Origin: Gammaproteobacteria bacterium
Lineage (GTDB): Bacteria > Pseudomonadota > Gammaproteobacteria > Eutrophobiales > Eutrophobiaceae
Assembly: GCA_012103475.1 (NCBI GenBank)
Contig: WLWS01000003.1
Coordinates: forward strand, 463,565-527,564
Direction of reading: 5' to 3'
DNA: 64,000 nucleotides
A model generated the notes under the pieces. It ran no database searches and was not told where the DNA came from. It worked only from the letters and a program-made list of their open reading frames with translations. Made by a program: the position numbers and the translations under genes. Below, piece after piece: positions 28,244-36,904 of this stretch. Numbering within the stretch: position 1 is the stretch's first letter; each line of letters opens with the position of its first letter.

Positions 28244-29767
28244 TTAGTTCTGGTTTTCCAACAAGCCGCGCCGATAGAGCTTTCCGGTAGCTCCGGTTGG
28301 CAGCTTGTCACAAAAGTGTATGTATTTTGGTAGCTTAAACGATGCTAACAAAGCCTCGTTGCGGCAGAAGTTCAAAATTTCTTCCTGTTTAGTTTCAGCG
28401 TTAGAGATAACATAGGCTTCAATACGCTGTCCCCATTCTTCATCTGTCTGCCCGACTACGGCGGCTACGTCGATCGCGGGATGTTTCATCAGGGCGGCTT
28501 CGACTTCCTCTGCATGTACTTTAAGGCCACCACTGATTATCAAATTATCATTACGACCGGAAATCGTCAGATTACCTTCTTTGTCCATGCGTCCAAGATC
28601 ACTGGAGCGCCACCAGCCATTCACGAAACGTTCAGCTGTCAATGCCGCATTTTCCCAGTAGCCCAGAGCCAGAGAACGACTTCTAAGGACAATCTCACCG
28701 GCCTCACCTGATTCAAGCTCCTCTCCGAGATCGCCATCGGGATCCACGATTCGTATTTCGGAACCCTCTATCGCTTTACCAGTTGAAAAGTTTCCGCTGC
28801 CAAGTAAATGATCATCGGCAACGCAGGCGCTGGCATCGCCACCTTCCGAACTCAGATAAGCTGTACGGATGTTTATCGCCGGAAGTGCTGTTTTCATTTT
28901 GCTGATGAATTCTGCAGTGGCGGGTTCGCCCGAGAAAAACACACAACGAAGACTGGAGAAACCTTTATCACCGCTTAAGGCGCCCAGTACGCGCCGCCAG
29001 GCAGTGGGGACCAATGCGGCGTGAGTGATCTTTTCACGATTGATTGTATTAATGTACAAATCTGCATTGAAGGCGCGAATGAAGACTATTTTTGCCTGGT
29101 GGGCGAGAAAGGGGAACAGAACATGATTCCAGGCTGCAAAAGAGGGGGCCATGGCGATAATGGTACTGTCAGTTGACTCTATTCCTCCAAACACCTTTTC
29201 GCCGGCAAGTGCGCTGGCGTACAGCGTTCGTTGTGAATGGATGACGCCTTTGGGTGCTCCGGTCGTGCCGGATGAGAGGATTATCAGGGCGGGCTCATCG
29301 ATGAAGTTCTGTTTAGCTTCGGCCTCGGCTGGCTTTGATTCTATAAGCCCCGCATAACTGAGCGTTTTGTCATCGCCTCCAAGATCGATAAGCGGCTTAG
29401 AAAGCCTGGCGGACTGCATAGCCTCATACGCAAGTTTCCGGTATTTACTATCCACTACCACCGCACTGACATTCAGCCAGATTAAGGTTCTGGCGAGATC
29501 ATTGACGGTAGATCGAACATGCAAGGCGCATGGGATGATTCCCATTTGCTGACAGGCGAAAAAACTCAACACGTATGGAACTGAATTATCACAAAGGAAG
29601 GCAACTCTGTCTCCTCTGCTGATTCCCAGATCGGAAAGCCCACCGGCAATGGCTTGCACAGAGCGCAGAGCTTCCTGACCGGAGCACTTGCCAGTTTCAT
29701 CTGAGAACAGAGTATCGGAACCTTTATTTGTTGCTGTTCGAACGAAGAGTGAATTCAGTGTTTCCAT
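28244..29767 (-). CDS. AMP-forming acyl-CoA synthetase (substrate likely an aromatic or branched acid)
   Basis: The protein has 507 residues. The adenylate-forming motifs are present: LSSGTTGAPKGVIHS (P-loop-like), YLSSEGG, SSDLGRMDKEGNLTISGRNDNLI and the C-terminal lysine in LPTGATGKLYRR. These enzymes activate acids to acyl-CoA via an acyl-adenylate. Beside boxC and boxB, activation of benzoate or a related acid would make sense, but the protein is not a clear benzoate-CoA ligase by eye. It heads the operon with the hydratase and MaoC-like genes and lies 14 bases behind the marR gene. Confidence 0.88.
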   Translation of the reverse strand: METLNSLFVRTATNKGSDTLFSDETGKCSGQEALRSVQAIAGGLSDLGISRGDRVAFLCDNSVPYVLSFFACQQMGIIPCALHVRSTVNDLARTLIWLNVSAVVVDSKYRKLAYEAMQSARLSKPLIDLGGDDKTLSYAGLIESKPAEAEAKQNFIDEPALIILSSGTTGAPKGVIHSQRTLYASALAGEKVFGGIESTDSTIIAMAPSFAAWNHVLFPFLAHQAKIVFIRAFNADLYINTINREKITHAALVPTAWRRVLGALSGDKGFSSLRCVFFSGEPATAEFISKMKTALPAINIRTAYLSSEGGDASACVADDHLLGSGNFSTGKAIEGSEIRIVDPDGDLGEELESGEAGEIVLRSRSLALGYWENAALTAERFVNGWWRSSDLGRMDKEGNLTISGRNDNLIISGGLKVHAEEVEAALMKHPAIDVAAVVGQTDEEWGQRIEAYVISNAETKQEEILNFCRNEALLASFKLPKYIHFCDKLPTGATGKLYRRGLLENQN

Positions 29768-29781
29768 CAGGTAACTGTCGA

Positions 29782-30246
29782 TTATTTTAAAGGCATGTAC
29801 TGCATCGGAGCGCGGCTTAATTCATTGTTGGTATCCACCAGTTTTTGCAAACACTTCAGAAAAAGTTTTTTCTCTTCTGTATTTAGTGGCGCAATCAGCT
29901 TTTTTTGTACTTCTGCCATCGGCGCTTCGGAGCGTGACAGCAACTGCTTGCCTTTCTTCGTCAGACTCGTAAGTTTGGCGCGTCGGTTTTCAGGGTTCAC
30001 TTTGCGAGACAGGTAACCTTTGCTTTCCAGACGGGTAACGATATTGGAGCAAGTGGCGGTATCCAGAGCCACGGATTTAGCCAGTGTGATCTGATCCAAA
30101 TCCGCTTGTTGATTCAATATCCACATAATAGAAAACTGTAAAGGTGTCAGGTCCAGATCCTTGAAATTCTCAGCAAAAATGGACAGACCGATCTGGTGAG
30201 TTCGCCTGATAAGAGGGCCAGGAGATTGATGTAAGTCATATTTCAT
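29782..30246 (-). CDS. MarR-family transcriptional regulator
   Basis: This 154-residue protein has a winged helix-turn-helix (LTPLQFSIMWILNQQADLDQITLAKSVALDTATCSNIVTRLESKGYL, then the wing NPENRRAKLTSLTKKGKQLL). It is the first gene of the leftward ligase operon and is divergent from the tryptophanase gene. Two tandem palindromes lie in the shared control region, so it probably represses both directions until a phenolic or CoA-ester ligand binds. The ligand is not identifiable. Confidence 0.92.
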   Translation of the reverse strand: MKYDLHQSPGPLIRRTHQIGLSIFAENFKDLDLTPLQFSIMWILNQQADLDQITLAKSVALDTATCSNIVTRLESKGYLSRKVNPENRRAKLTSLTKKGKQLLSRSEAPMAEVQKKLIAPLNTEEKKLFLKCLQKLVDTNNELSRAPMQYMPLK

Positions 30247-30283
30247 ATAAAACCAGGAGTCCGTTTTTTCTCGTAATCAGTTA

Positions 30284-30311
30284 TTGACAAGCATGGAATA
30301 ACCGTTAGTAT
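30284..30311 (+). promoter_or_regulatory. Sigma70-like promoter of the tryptophanase gene
   Basis: A perfect -35 hexamer TTGACA (30284-30289) is followed after 16 bases by TAGTAT (30306-30311). The -10 element lies inside the first MarR-type palindrome. Confidence 0.6.
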
Positions 30312-30334
30312 ACTAATCATTAGCATACTAATCA
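30305..30334. promoter_or_regulatory. Tandem MarR-type operators
   Basis: Two 15-base direct repeats, TTAGTATACTAATCA and TTAGCATACTAATCA, each contain a 12-base palindrome (the first is perfect: TTAGTATACTAA). They cover the -10 region of the rightward promoter between the divergent marR and tryptophanase genes. Repression by the adjacent MarR is inferred. Confidence 0.75.
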
Positions 30335-30362
30335 ATAAAAATTACACGAGGCGGGAGACATC

Positions 30363-31748
30363 ATGAAATACATGACGGCTGAACCATTCAGGATAAAAGT
30401 TGTAGAGCATATTAAGAAAACAACTAAAGCCGAGCGGCAAAAAAATCTCGAGGAAGCCGGTTATAACGCCTTCAGGCTTAAAGCAGATGACGTCTATGTC
30501 GACTGCATTACTGACAGTGGGACCAGTGCAATGAGTGCGAACCAATGGTCTGCAATGATGTTAGGCGATGAATCTTATGCGGGCTGTCGAAGTTTTTATA
30601 AATTCGAGGAATCTGTTCAGGATATTTTTGGCATGCCTTACGTTCAACCGACCCACCAGGGTCGGGCAGCGGATTACATCATGACTCAGATGTATGCAAA
30701 GAAAGGTAAATACGCTATAGGAAATATGCACTTCGATACCTTTCGCGGAAATGCAGAAATGCTGGGCGCACTTCCTCTGGACTATGCAATTGATGAAGGT
30801 TTGGATGCCAACGATGAATATCATCCTTTCAAAGGCAATGTTGACCTCAAAAAAATGCAAAGCCTGATTGACGAACATGGTGCCGAGCAGGTCAGTGTTG
30901 TGATTATTACCGTGACTTGCAACAACAATGGCGGCCAGCCCGTCTCCATGCAAAACATTCGCGAAGTAAGTGAACTGGCTGGGAAATATAATATCCCGGT
31001 TATTCTGGATTCTGCGCGCATTTCGGAAAACGCCTACTTCATTAAACTGCGCGAACCCGGTTACGCAGACAAAAGTATTAAAGAGATCACGCGAGAAATG
31101 TGTTCCTACTGTGAAACCGCCACAATGAGTGCTAAAAAGGATGGCCTGGTAAATATAGGTGGTTTCCTTGCTACGCGTCGGAAAGACATTTATGAAACCG
31201 CAAATCAGATGGCCATCGTCCATGAAGGCTTTATTACTTATGGAGGCTTGGCCGGTCGGGATATGGAAGCACTGGCGGTTGGCTTACAGGAGGGTTGTGA
31301 AGAGCACTATCTGGAATACCGTATTAATCAGGCGCAATATCTCGGTGCCGGTCTCAAGGAAAGAGGGGTGCCGATTATCGAACCGATAGGTGGGCATGGC
31401 GTTTACGTAGACGGCAAACGTTTCTTTCCACACATCCCGCAAGGTGAATTCCCTTCACAACGTCTCGTAGTGGCTCTTTATGAAGCAGCCGGAGTACGGG
31501 CAGTCGAATTGGGGGCTTGCGCCTTTGGCAGAAAAGATCCGGATACCGGAGAGCCTATCTGGCCGGATTTGGAATGCATGCGCATATCCATTTCACGAAG
31601 AGTGTATACGAACAACCACCTCGACGTTATTATTGCGGCACTCGGTGATATTTATGAAGATCGCGACAGTTATCGTGGTTTGAAACTGGTATACGAAGGA
31701 CCAATTACTTCGCTGCGCCACTTCACAGCCGGATTTGAACTGCTCTAG
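30363..31748 (+). CDS. tnaA: Tryptophanase (tryptophan indole-lyase)
   Basis: This 461-residue PLP enzyme belongs to the tryptophanase/tyrosine phenol-lyase family. The PLP lysine is K259 in MSAKKD; Y72, D216, R219 and R412 match the catalytic and carboxylate-binding residues. The three positions that separate the two activities all read as tryptophanase: D125 (HFDTF; threonine in tyrosine phenol-lyase), L383 (AVELG; arginine there) and H453 (LRHFTA; phenylalanine there). Some other segments look more like tyrosine phenol-lyase (YGGLAGRDMEA). It should convert tryptophan to indole, pyruvate and ammonia. The next gene is an NSS transporter, as in the Symbiobacterium tnaA-tnaT pair. No tnaC-like leader is seen; control appears to be MarR-type. 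Confidence 0.88.
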   Translation: MKYMTAEPFRIKVVEHIKKTTKAERQKNLEEAGYNAFRLKADDVYVDCITDSGTSAMSANQWSAMMLGDESYAGCRSFYKFEESVQDIFGMPYVQPTHQGRAADYIMTQMYAKKGKYAIGNMHFDTFRGNAEMLGALPLDYAIDEGLDANDEYHPFKGNVDLKKMQSLIDEHGAEQVSVVIITVTCNNNGGQPVSMQNIREVSELAGKYNIPVILDSARISENAYFIKLREPGYADKSIKEITREMCSYCETATMSAKKDGLVNIGGFLATRRKDIYETANQMAIVHEGFITYGGLAGRDMEALAVGLQEGCEEHYLEYRINQAQYLGAGLKERGVPIIEPIGGHGVYVDGKRFFPHIPQGEFPSQRLVVALYEAAGVRAVELGACAFGRKDPDTGEPIWPDLECMRISISRRVYTNNHLDVIIAALGDIYEDRDSYRGLKLVYEGPITSLRHFTAGFELL

Positions 31749-31816
31749 AGCGGATTAATTTTACGCATCGGCACCAGGTAAGCGTAGTAATGCCTGCTGA
31801 CAATTAGGGAAATACT

Positions 31817-33184
31817 ATGACTCAAACAGCCTGTGCAGCAGACTCTGATCGTGGTCAGTGGTCATCCCGTTTCGGTTTTGTACTGGCTTCAGTAGGCGGC
31901 GCTATCGGACTTGGGAATGTCTGGAAATTTCCCTATGTGACGGGACAGTATGGCGGCGCATCTTTTCTGATTGTTTTTCTAATCGCCTTAACCTTCATTG
32001 CTCTACCTGTACTTATGACTGAGTTCGCTATCGGTCGAAACACACAACTAAATTACACAGGTGCACTGAGAAAACTCTTACCCGGAACCAAATGGCATCT
32101 GGTTGGTATTATGGGTGTCATCGCCCTGATCATAATTCTTTCTTTTTATTTTGGCATCGCCGGATGGACACTGGCCTACTTTTTCAAATCAATAAGCGGC
32201 AGTTATGCTGCACAGAGTCAGGATCTTATTGCTGCTGATTTTGGTGGTTTTTTGAATAGTCCTGCGACTTTGGTCTTTTGGCAGTTCGTTATGGTTGCGA
32301 TTACTGCCTGGGTCGTCATACGTGGAATCAACAACGGGATTGAAAAAATCTGCAGAGTACTTTTGCCACTTTTGTTTTTTATGATCCTTGCGCTGGCCAT
32401 TCGTGCCTGCACCTTACCCGGGGCCATGGCGGGTATCGAATTTTATCTAAAACCGGACTGGAGTAAATTAAATGGCGAAGCGGTTCTGGCGGCACTTGGG
32501 CAGGCGTTTTTTACTCTGGGTGTTGGTTGTGGCAACCTTGTCATTTACGGCAGTTATCTGAAACGGGATAAAAGCATTGGTAGCAGCGCAGCGATGGTTG
32601 CCGGCGGTGACACACTGGCAGCTGTACTTATGGGCTTTATAATTTTCCCGGCTGCCTTTGCTTTTGGAATTAACCCCGAGAGTGCCGGGCCACCTCTGGT
32701 ATTCATGACCTTACCATCAGTTTTCGCGCAAATGAATCAGGGAATGTTGTTTGCCTCGGCATTTTATCTGTGTCTGTTTTTTGCCTGTCTCACCTCGACT
32801 ATGTGTATTCTTGAAGGAATTGTAGGATACGTGATTGATGAGTGGCAGTGGCAAAGGAAAAAAGCAACTCTGGCGGTATGCACTCTCGTTTTCGTTCTCG
32901 GTGTGTTTCAGATGCTGTCTTTCGGGCCACTGTCTGATTTTAAGGTATTTAATAAAACCATTTTTGAATTATCGGATTTTTTTGTTTCCAACCTGCTGCT
33001 GCCGCTGGGTGGGTTGATGATGACTATTTTCGCTGGCTGGTGGTGGAAAGATCGACTCGTTGAAGAAATAAATATTGGCGAAGGTCTTAAGATTGACAGT
33101 CTATATGTGTGGTGTGTTCGTATTCTGGTGCCGCTGGCGATTACTGGTATATTCCTGCAACAGCTGGGACTGATTAATTTATAA
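31817..33184 (+). CDS. Sodium-dependent NSS-family transporter, probably for tryptophan
   Basis: This 455-residue protein has about eleven to twelve membrane segments of the LeuT/NSS fold. Helix 1 shows the typical unwound region (SRFGFVLASVGGAIGLGNVWKFPYVTGQYGGASF) and helix 6 ALGQAFFTLGVGCGNL. Bacterial members bring in amino acids with sodium. It follows the tryptophanase gene by 68 bases, so tryptophan (TnaT-like role) is the likely cargo. Its stop overlaps the end of a convergent GNAT gene by six bases. Confidence 0.9.
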   Translation: MTQTACAADSDRGQWSSRFGFVLASVGGAIGLGNVWKFPYVTGQYGGASFLIVFLIALTFIALPVLMTEFAIGRNTQLNYTGALRKLLPGTKWHLVGIMGVIALIIILSFYFGIAGWTLAYFFKSISGSYAAQSQDLIAADFGGFLNSPATLVFWQFVMVAITAWVVIRGINNGIEKICRVLLPLLFFMILALAIRACTLPGAMAGIEFYLKPDWSKLNGEAVLAALGQAFFTLGVGCGNLVIYGSYLKRDKSIGSSAAMVAGGDTLAAVLMGFIIFPAAFAFGINPESAGPPLVFMTLPSVFAQMNQGMLFASAFYLCLFFACLTSTMCILEGIVGYVIDEWQWQRKKATLAVCTLVFVLGVFQMLSFGPLSDFKVFNKTIFELSDFFVSNLLLPLGGLMMTIFAGWWWKDRLVEEINIGEGLKIDSLYVWCVRILVPLAITGIFLQQLGLINL

Positions 33185-33646
33185 CAAAGACAGATTCCAA
33201 TAGAGCAGTGGCTCTGTTGTCTCTTCAAGGTAGGCGTCTATCTGTTTAAAACCAAGCGATTGATACAGGCCGTTGGCCGCAGCAAGAGTATCGAGCGTGT
33301 CCAGTCGCATATCCGAGTATGCACGACTTCTGGCTTCTGTAATGATTTCCTCAGCAAGCCGTTTACCCCAACCCTGTCCTCTGTATTCTGGCTGCACATA
33401 AAGACGTTTCATTTCACATAACTGCGGACTAATTTTTCGCAATGCGACACATCCAATGACTATTGAAGCTTCGATAGCAAGCAATAGTGCGCCATCGGGT
33501 GCTGAATAGTCACCAGGTAATTGCGATAATTCCTGATCAAACTCGTCGCTATCTGTATCGATGTTCAACAGTTCATCGTAGTACTCGGAGAAAATACGAC
33601 GAGTTTCCTGAAGATGCTGTTCATTATTAGTTACATGAATAATCAT
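33179..33646 (-). CDS. GNAT-family N-acetyltransferase
   Basis: This 155-residue protein has the acetyl-CoA loop YRGQGWGKRLAEE (motif A) after LYVQPE, and the C-terminal YQSLGFKQI. Substrate is unknown. It starts 63 bases from the divergent boxC start and ends inside the NSS transporter gene; it may be an inserted single gene interrupting a tnaA-transporter-box run. Confidence 0.9.
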   Translation of the reverse strand: MIIHVTNNEQHLQETRRIFSEYYDELLNIDTDSDEFDQELSQLPGDYSAPDGALLLAIEASIVIGCVALRKISPQLCEMKRLYVQPEYRGQGWGKRLAEEIITEARSRAYSDMRLDTLDTLAAANGLYQSLGFKQIDAYLEETTEPLLYWNLSLL

Positions 33647-33709
33647 TATTCGCCGCTCACTGATAGAATATGCACTATTATATACGCAGAACCTGAGGAA
33701 GATGATCTC

Positions 33710-35386
33710 GTGACAAGTGAGAGTGCCAGTTCAATTCAAATGAATTTTCAAACCTGCCCTGAACAGTACCAGCATTGGAACTTGTCCTTTGATGGGGCCA
33801 TTGCTGAGCTGATACTGGATGTGAATGAAAATGCCGGTTTGTTTCCAGATTACGAACTCAAACTCAATTCTTATGACATTGGTGTCGATATTGAATTGTA
33901 CGACGCGATCCAGCGTTTACGATTTGAACACCCTGAAGTAAAAACGGTGATTATCTCATCTGCCAAAGACACCATGTTTTGTGCAGGTGCGAATATTCGC
34001 ATGCTTGCCGGTGCGACGCATGGGCATAAAGTAAACTTTTGCAAATTTACTAACGAAACTCGCAATTCTATTGAAGATGCCTCTAAATATTCTGGTCAAA
34101 CTTATCTTTGCGCGATAAATGGCACCGCCGCTGGTGGTGGATACGAACTGGCGTTGGCTGCCGATTACTTGATCTTAAAAGATGACGGGAATGCTGCGGT
34201 CTCTCTACCTGAAATACCTTTACTGGCGGTATTGCCCGGAACCGGTGGTCTGACACGGCTGGTCGACAAACGAAAAGTGCGTCGCGATCTGTCAGATGTT
34301 TTTTGCACAGTCGAAGAAGGTATTAAAGGCAAAAAGGCAGTTGACTGGCGATTAGTAGATGAAGCTGTGCCGACATCCAAATTTGATGAGCGCGTACGAG
34401 CTAAGGCCAAAGAACTGGCGGGTAAATCTGATCGACCGGCTGATGCCCTGCCTGTTAAGCTACATCCGATAACTAAAAATATGACTGAAGAAGCCTGCGA
34501 ATATTCGTATCTTCGTTTCGATATAGACAGAAAAACAAGAACGGCAACACTTAGCTTGAATGGACCGTCACGCAAACTTAAGGATGATCTTGACGGTGTG
34601 GTGGAACAGGAGGATCAGTTCTGGCCCTTGGCATTGGCACGCGAGCTGGATGATGCCTTGCTACATCTTCGCTTTAACGAACCCTCAATTGGAACCTTGA
34701 TATTTAAAAGTACAGGAGATGTGCAGAGTGTGCTTTCTTACGATACCTTTCTTCATGAAAATGCCGAACATTGGTTAATTCGGGAAATCCTCCTGTATTG
34801 GAAACGGACTCTAAAACGGATAGATGTGACATCGAAAACCCTGTTTGCTTTTATTGAGCCGGGAAGTTGTTTCGCAGGTTTTCTGGCGGAGCTGGTTTTT
34901 GCGGTTGATCGGAGTTATATGCTCGAAGGGCAGTTTGAAAACGATATAAGAGCACAAGCTGAACTGGTGTTGTCACAAAGCAATTTCGCTGTGTTTCCAA
35001 TGGCGAATGAGCTGACGAGACTTGAATCAAGATTTTATGGTGAGATGAAGAGTGTTGATAATGCCCGTAGCTTAATAGGAAAAAGACTAGAAGCGCCTGA
35101 CGCCGAAGCGGCTGCACTGGTCACCTATAGTCTGGATGATATTGATTGGGAAGACGAAATTCGAATACTACTGGAAGAACGGGCGAGTTTTTCCCCGGAT
35201 GCACTTACCGGAATGGAAGCGAACCTGCGTTTTGTCGGACCGGAAACCATGGAAACAAAAATATTTGGCAGATTAACGGCTTGGCAGAACTGGATCTTCC
35301 AACGACCAAATGCTGTCGGCGATGAAGGCGCATTGAGCTTATATGGCAGCGGTACTCGCGCCGACTTTGATAAGAAAAGGGTATAA
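33710..35386 (+). CDS. boxC: 2,3-epoxybenzoyl-CoA dihydrolase (BoxC)
   Basis: The enzyme opens the ring of 2,3-epoxybenzoyl-CoA in the aerobic benzoyl-CoA (box) pathway. It has two crotonase-like halves, with CAGANIRMLAG and CAINGTAAGGGYELALAADYLIL in the first and a diverged second half (FIEPGSCFAGFLAELVFA). I choose the GTG at 33710, which has GAGGAA eight bases before it, and gives 558 residues, the usual BoxC size. The longer frame from 33614 would overlap the divergent GNAT gene. boxB follows after two bases. Confidence 0.93.
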   Translation: MTSESASSIQMNFQTCPEQYQHWNLSFDGAIAELILDVNENAGLFPDYELKLNSYDIGVDIELYDAIQRLRFEHPEVKTVIISSAKDTMFCAGANIRMLAGATHGHKVNFCKFTNETRNSIEDASKYSGQTYLCAINGTAAGGGYELALAADYLILKDDGNAAVSLPEIPLLAVLPGTGGLTRLVDKRKVRRDLSDVFCTVEEGIKGKKAVDWRLVDEAVPTSKFDERVRAKAKELAGKSDRPADALPVKLHPITKNMTEEACEYSYLRFDIDRKTRTATLSLNGPSRKLKDDLDGVVEQEDQFWPLALARELDDALLHLRFNEPSIGTLIFKSTGDVQSVLSYDTFLHENAEHWLIREILLYWKRTLKRIDVTSKTLFAFIEPGSCFAGFLAELVFAVDRSYMLEGQFENDIRAQAELVLSQSNFAVFPMANELTRLESRFYGEMKSVDNARSLIGKRLEAPDAEAAALVTYSLDDIDWEDEIRILLEERASFSPDALTGMEANLRFVGPETMETKIFGRLTAWQNWIFQRPNAVGDEGALSLYGSGTRADFDKKRV

Positions 35387-35388
35387 AT

Positions 35389-36828
35389 ATGAATAAAGTA
35401 GATTACGACAACCTGATTCCGAATAATGTCGACTTGTCTTCTGACAGACGCTTGCAAAAAGCACTGGAAAAATGGCACCCGGGTTACATTGACTGGTGGA
35501 AGCAAATGGGACCGGATGGTTTTCAGGATATTGATGTGTACCTGCGTACAGCCGTTAGCGTAGATCAGGAAGGCTGGGCAAAGTTTGGCTATGTGAAAAT
35601 GCCGGAATATCGATGGGGTATTCTTCTGGCACCGCAGGAAGAGGGCCGTAAAATCGGTTTCGGTCAGCACATAGGAGAGCCTGTATGGCAGGAAGTTCCG
35701 GGTGAGTATCGGGCCATGCTCAGACGACTGATTGTGATACAAGGTGACACCGAACCCGCATCGGTCGAACAACAACGTTATCTTGGTCATACAGCTCCAT
35801 CTTTGTACGACATGCGCAATGTCTTTCAGGTGAATGTGGAAGAAGGCCGTCACCTCTGGGCCATGGTATATCTTTTACACAAATATTTTGGTCGAGATGG
35901 CCGTGACGAGGCAGAGGATTTGTTGATGCGTCGCTCGGGTGATAAGGACACACCCAGAATACTCGGCGCTTTTAATGAAGAAACACCGGACTGGTTATCT
36001 TTCTTTATGTTTACAACTTTCACAGACCGCGACAGCAAGATGCAACTGGAGGCATTAGCCAATTCAGGTTTTGATCCGCTGGCCCGTACCACACGTTTTA
36101 TGTTGACAGAAGAAGGGCATCATATGTTTGTCGGACGCACTGGTGTGGAGCGAGTCATTCGCCGCGCCTGCGAATTGATAAAGGAAAATGGAATTCATGA
36201 TCCATCTGATGTCGGCGCCATCAGGGGACTTGGCGTCGTCGATCTACCTACTCTACAGAAGAAAATTAATTTTCATTACTCCGTCACACTGGATTTATTC
36301 GGGGCAGAAATATCGACCAACGCATCCAATGCCTTCAATGCCAGTTTGAAAGGACGTTTCCGCGAGTTTTCAATCATGGATGATCACCTTCTCCATGACA
36401 GTACTTATCCTGTATTAAAAAATATTGACGGAAAATTTGTAAAAGTTCACGAACCTGCTATCAATGCGGTCAATGGACGACTTTGTGATGATTATATTGA
36501 CGATTGCGAGCAGGTGATGACGACATGGAATCGTGTCATTAAGGAATACGGAATTGATTACAAACTCTCTCTACCACATCGTGCTTTTAATCGTAAACTC
36601 GGAGAGTTTTCGGATACCTATGCTACACCATCAGGCGAAATTATTAGTGCGGATGAATGGCAAAGTTGTCAAGGTGAATGGTTGCCTGATAATGATGATT
36701 TGCACTATCTGTTATCCCTTATGCAACAGGTAATAGAACCGGGTAAATATGCCAACTGGATTTCACCTCCGAGAACCGGCATCAATGGTCAGTCAGGTGA
36801 TTTTGAATATGTCAGAATTGCCGCTTAA
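35389..36828 (+). CDS. boxB: Benzoyl-CoA 2,3-epoxidase, oxygenase subunit (BoxB)
   Basis: This 479-residue di-iron oxygenase inserts one oxygen atom into benzoyl-CoA to form the 2,3-epoxide. Iron-ligand motifs are visible: E122 region, E152-x-x-H155 (EEGRHLW) and TEEGHHMFVG near residue 240. The N-terminus (NLIPNNVDLSSDRRLQKALEKWHPGYIDWW) is characteristic of BoxB. It is tightly coupled to boxC. BoxA, the reductase that feeds electrons, is absent from the window, as are the aldehyde dehydrogenase and later steps, so the pathway must be completed elsewhere. Confidence 0.95.
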   Translation: MNKVDYDNLIPNNVDLSSDRRLQKALEKWHPGYIDWWKQMGPDGFQDIDVYLRTAVSVDQEGWAKFGYVKMPEYRWGILLAPQEEGRKIGFGQHIGEPVWQEVPGEYRAMLRRLIVIQGDTEPASVEQQRYLGHTAPSLYDMRNVFQVNVEEGRHLWAMVYLLHKYFGRDGRDEAEDLLMRRSGDKDTPRILGAFNEETPDWLSFFMFTTFTDRDSKMQLEALANSGFDPLARTTRFMLTEEGHHMFVGRTGVERVIRRACELIKENGIHDPSDVGAIRGLGVVDLPTLQKKINFHYSVTLDLFGAEISTNASNAFNASLKGRFREFSIMDDHLLHDSTYPVLKNIDGKFVKVHEPAINAVNGRLCDDYIDDCEQVMTTWNRVIKEYGIDYKLSLPHRAFNRKLGEFSDTYATPSGEIISADEWQSCQGEWLPDNDDLHYLLSLMQQVIEPGKYANWISPPRTGINGQSGDFEYVRIAA

Positions 36829-36904
36829 TAATTGGCAGAGCTCTTCTATCTGAAGTGATAAATGAGAAACAAGTGACAGAACTTCCTCATCGAGGGATTG
36901 AGCA

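Noticed and set aside
30561..31223. 220-codon open frame on the minus strand
   Set aside because: It lies wholly inside tnaA, opposite to it; the sequence has no recognisable domain and tnaA is certain.
30363..31748. Tyrosine phenol-lyase as the identity of the lyase
   Set aside because: The three positions that decide phenol-lyase against indole-lyase read D, L and H, as in tryptophanase.
33614..33709. Longer BoxC starting at 33614
   Set aside because: It would overlap the divergent GNAT gene and lacks a ribosome-binding site; the GTG at 33710 has GAGGAA and gives the family length.
35125..35853. 242-codon minus-strand frame
   Set aside because: It is antisense to the boxC/boxB junction and has no protein family features.
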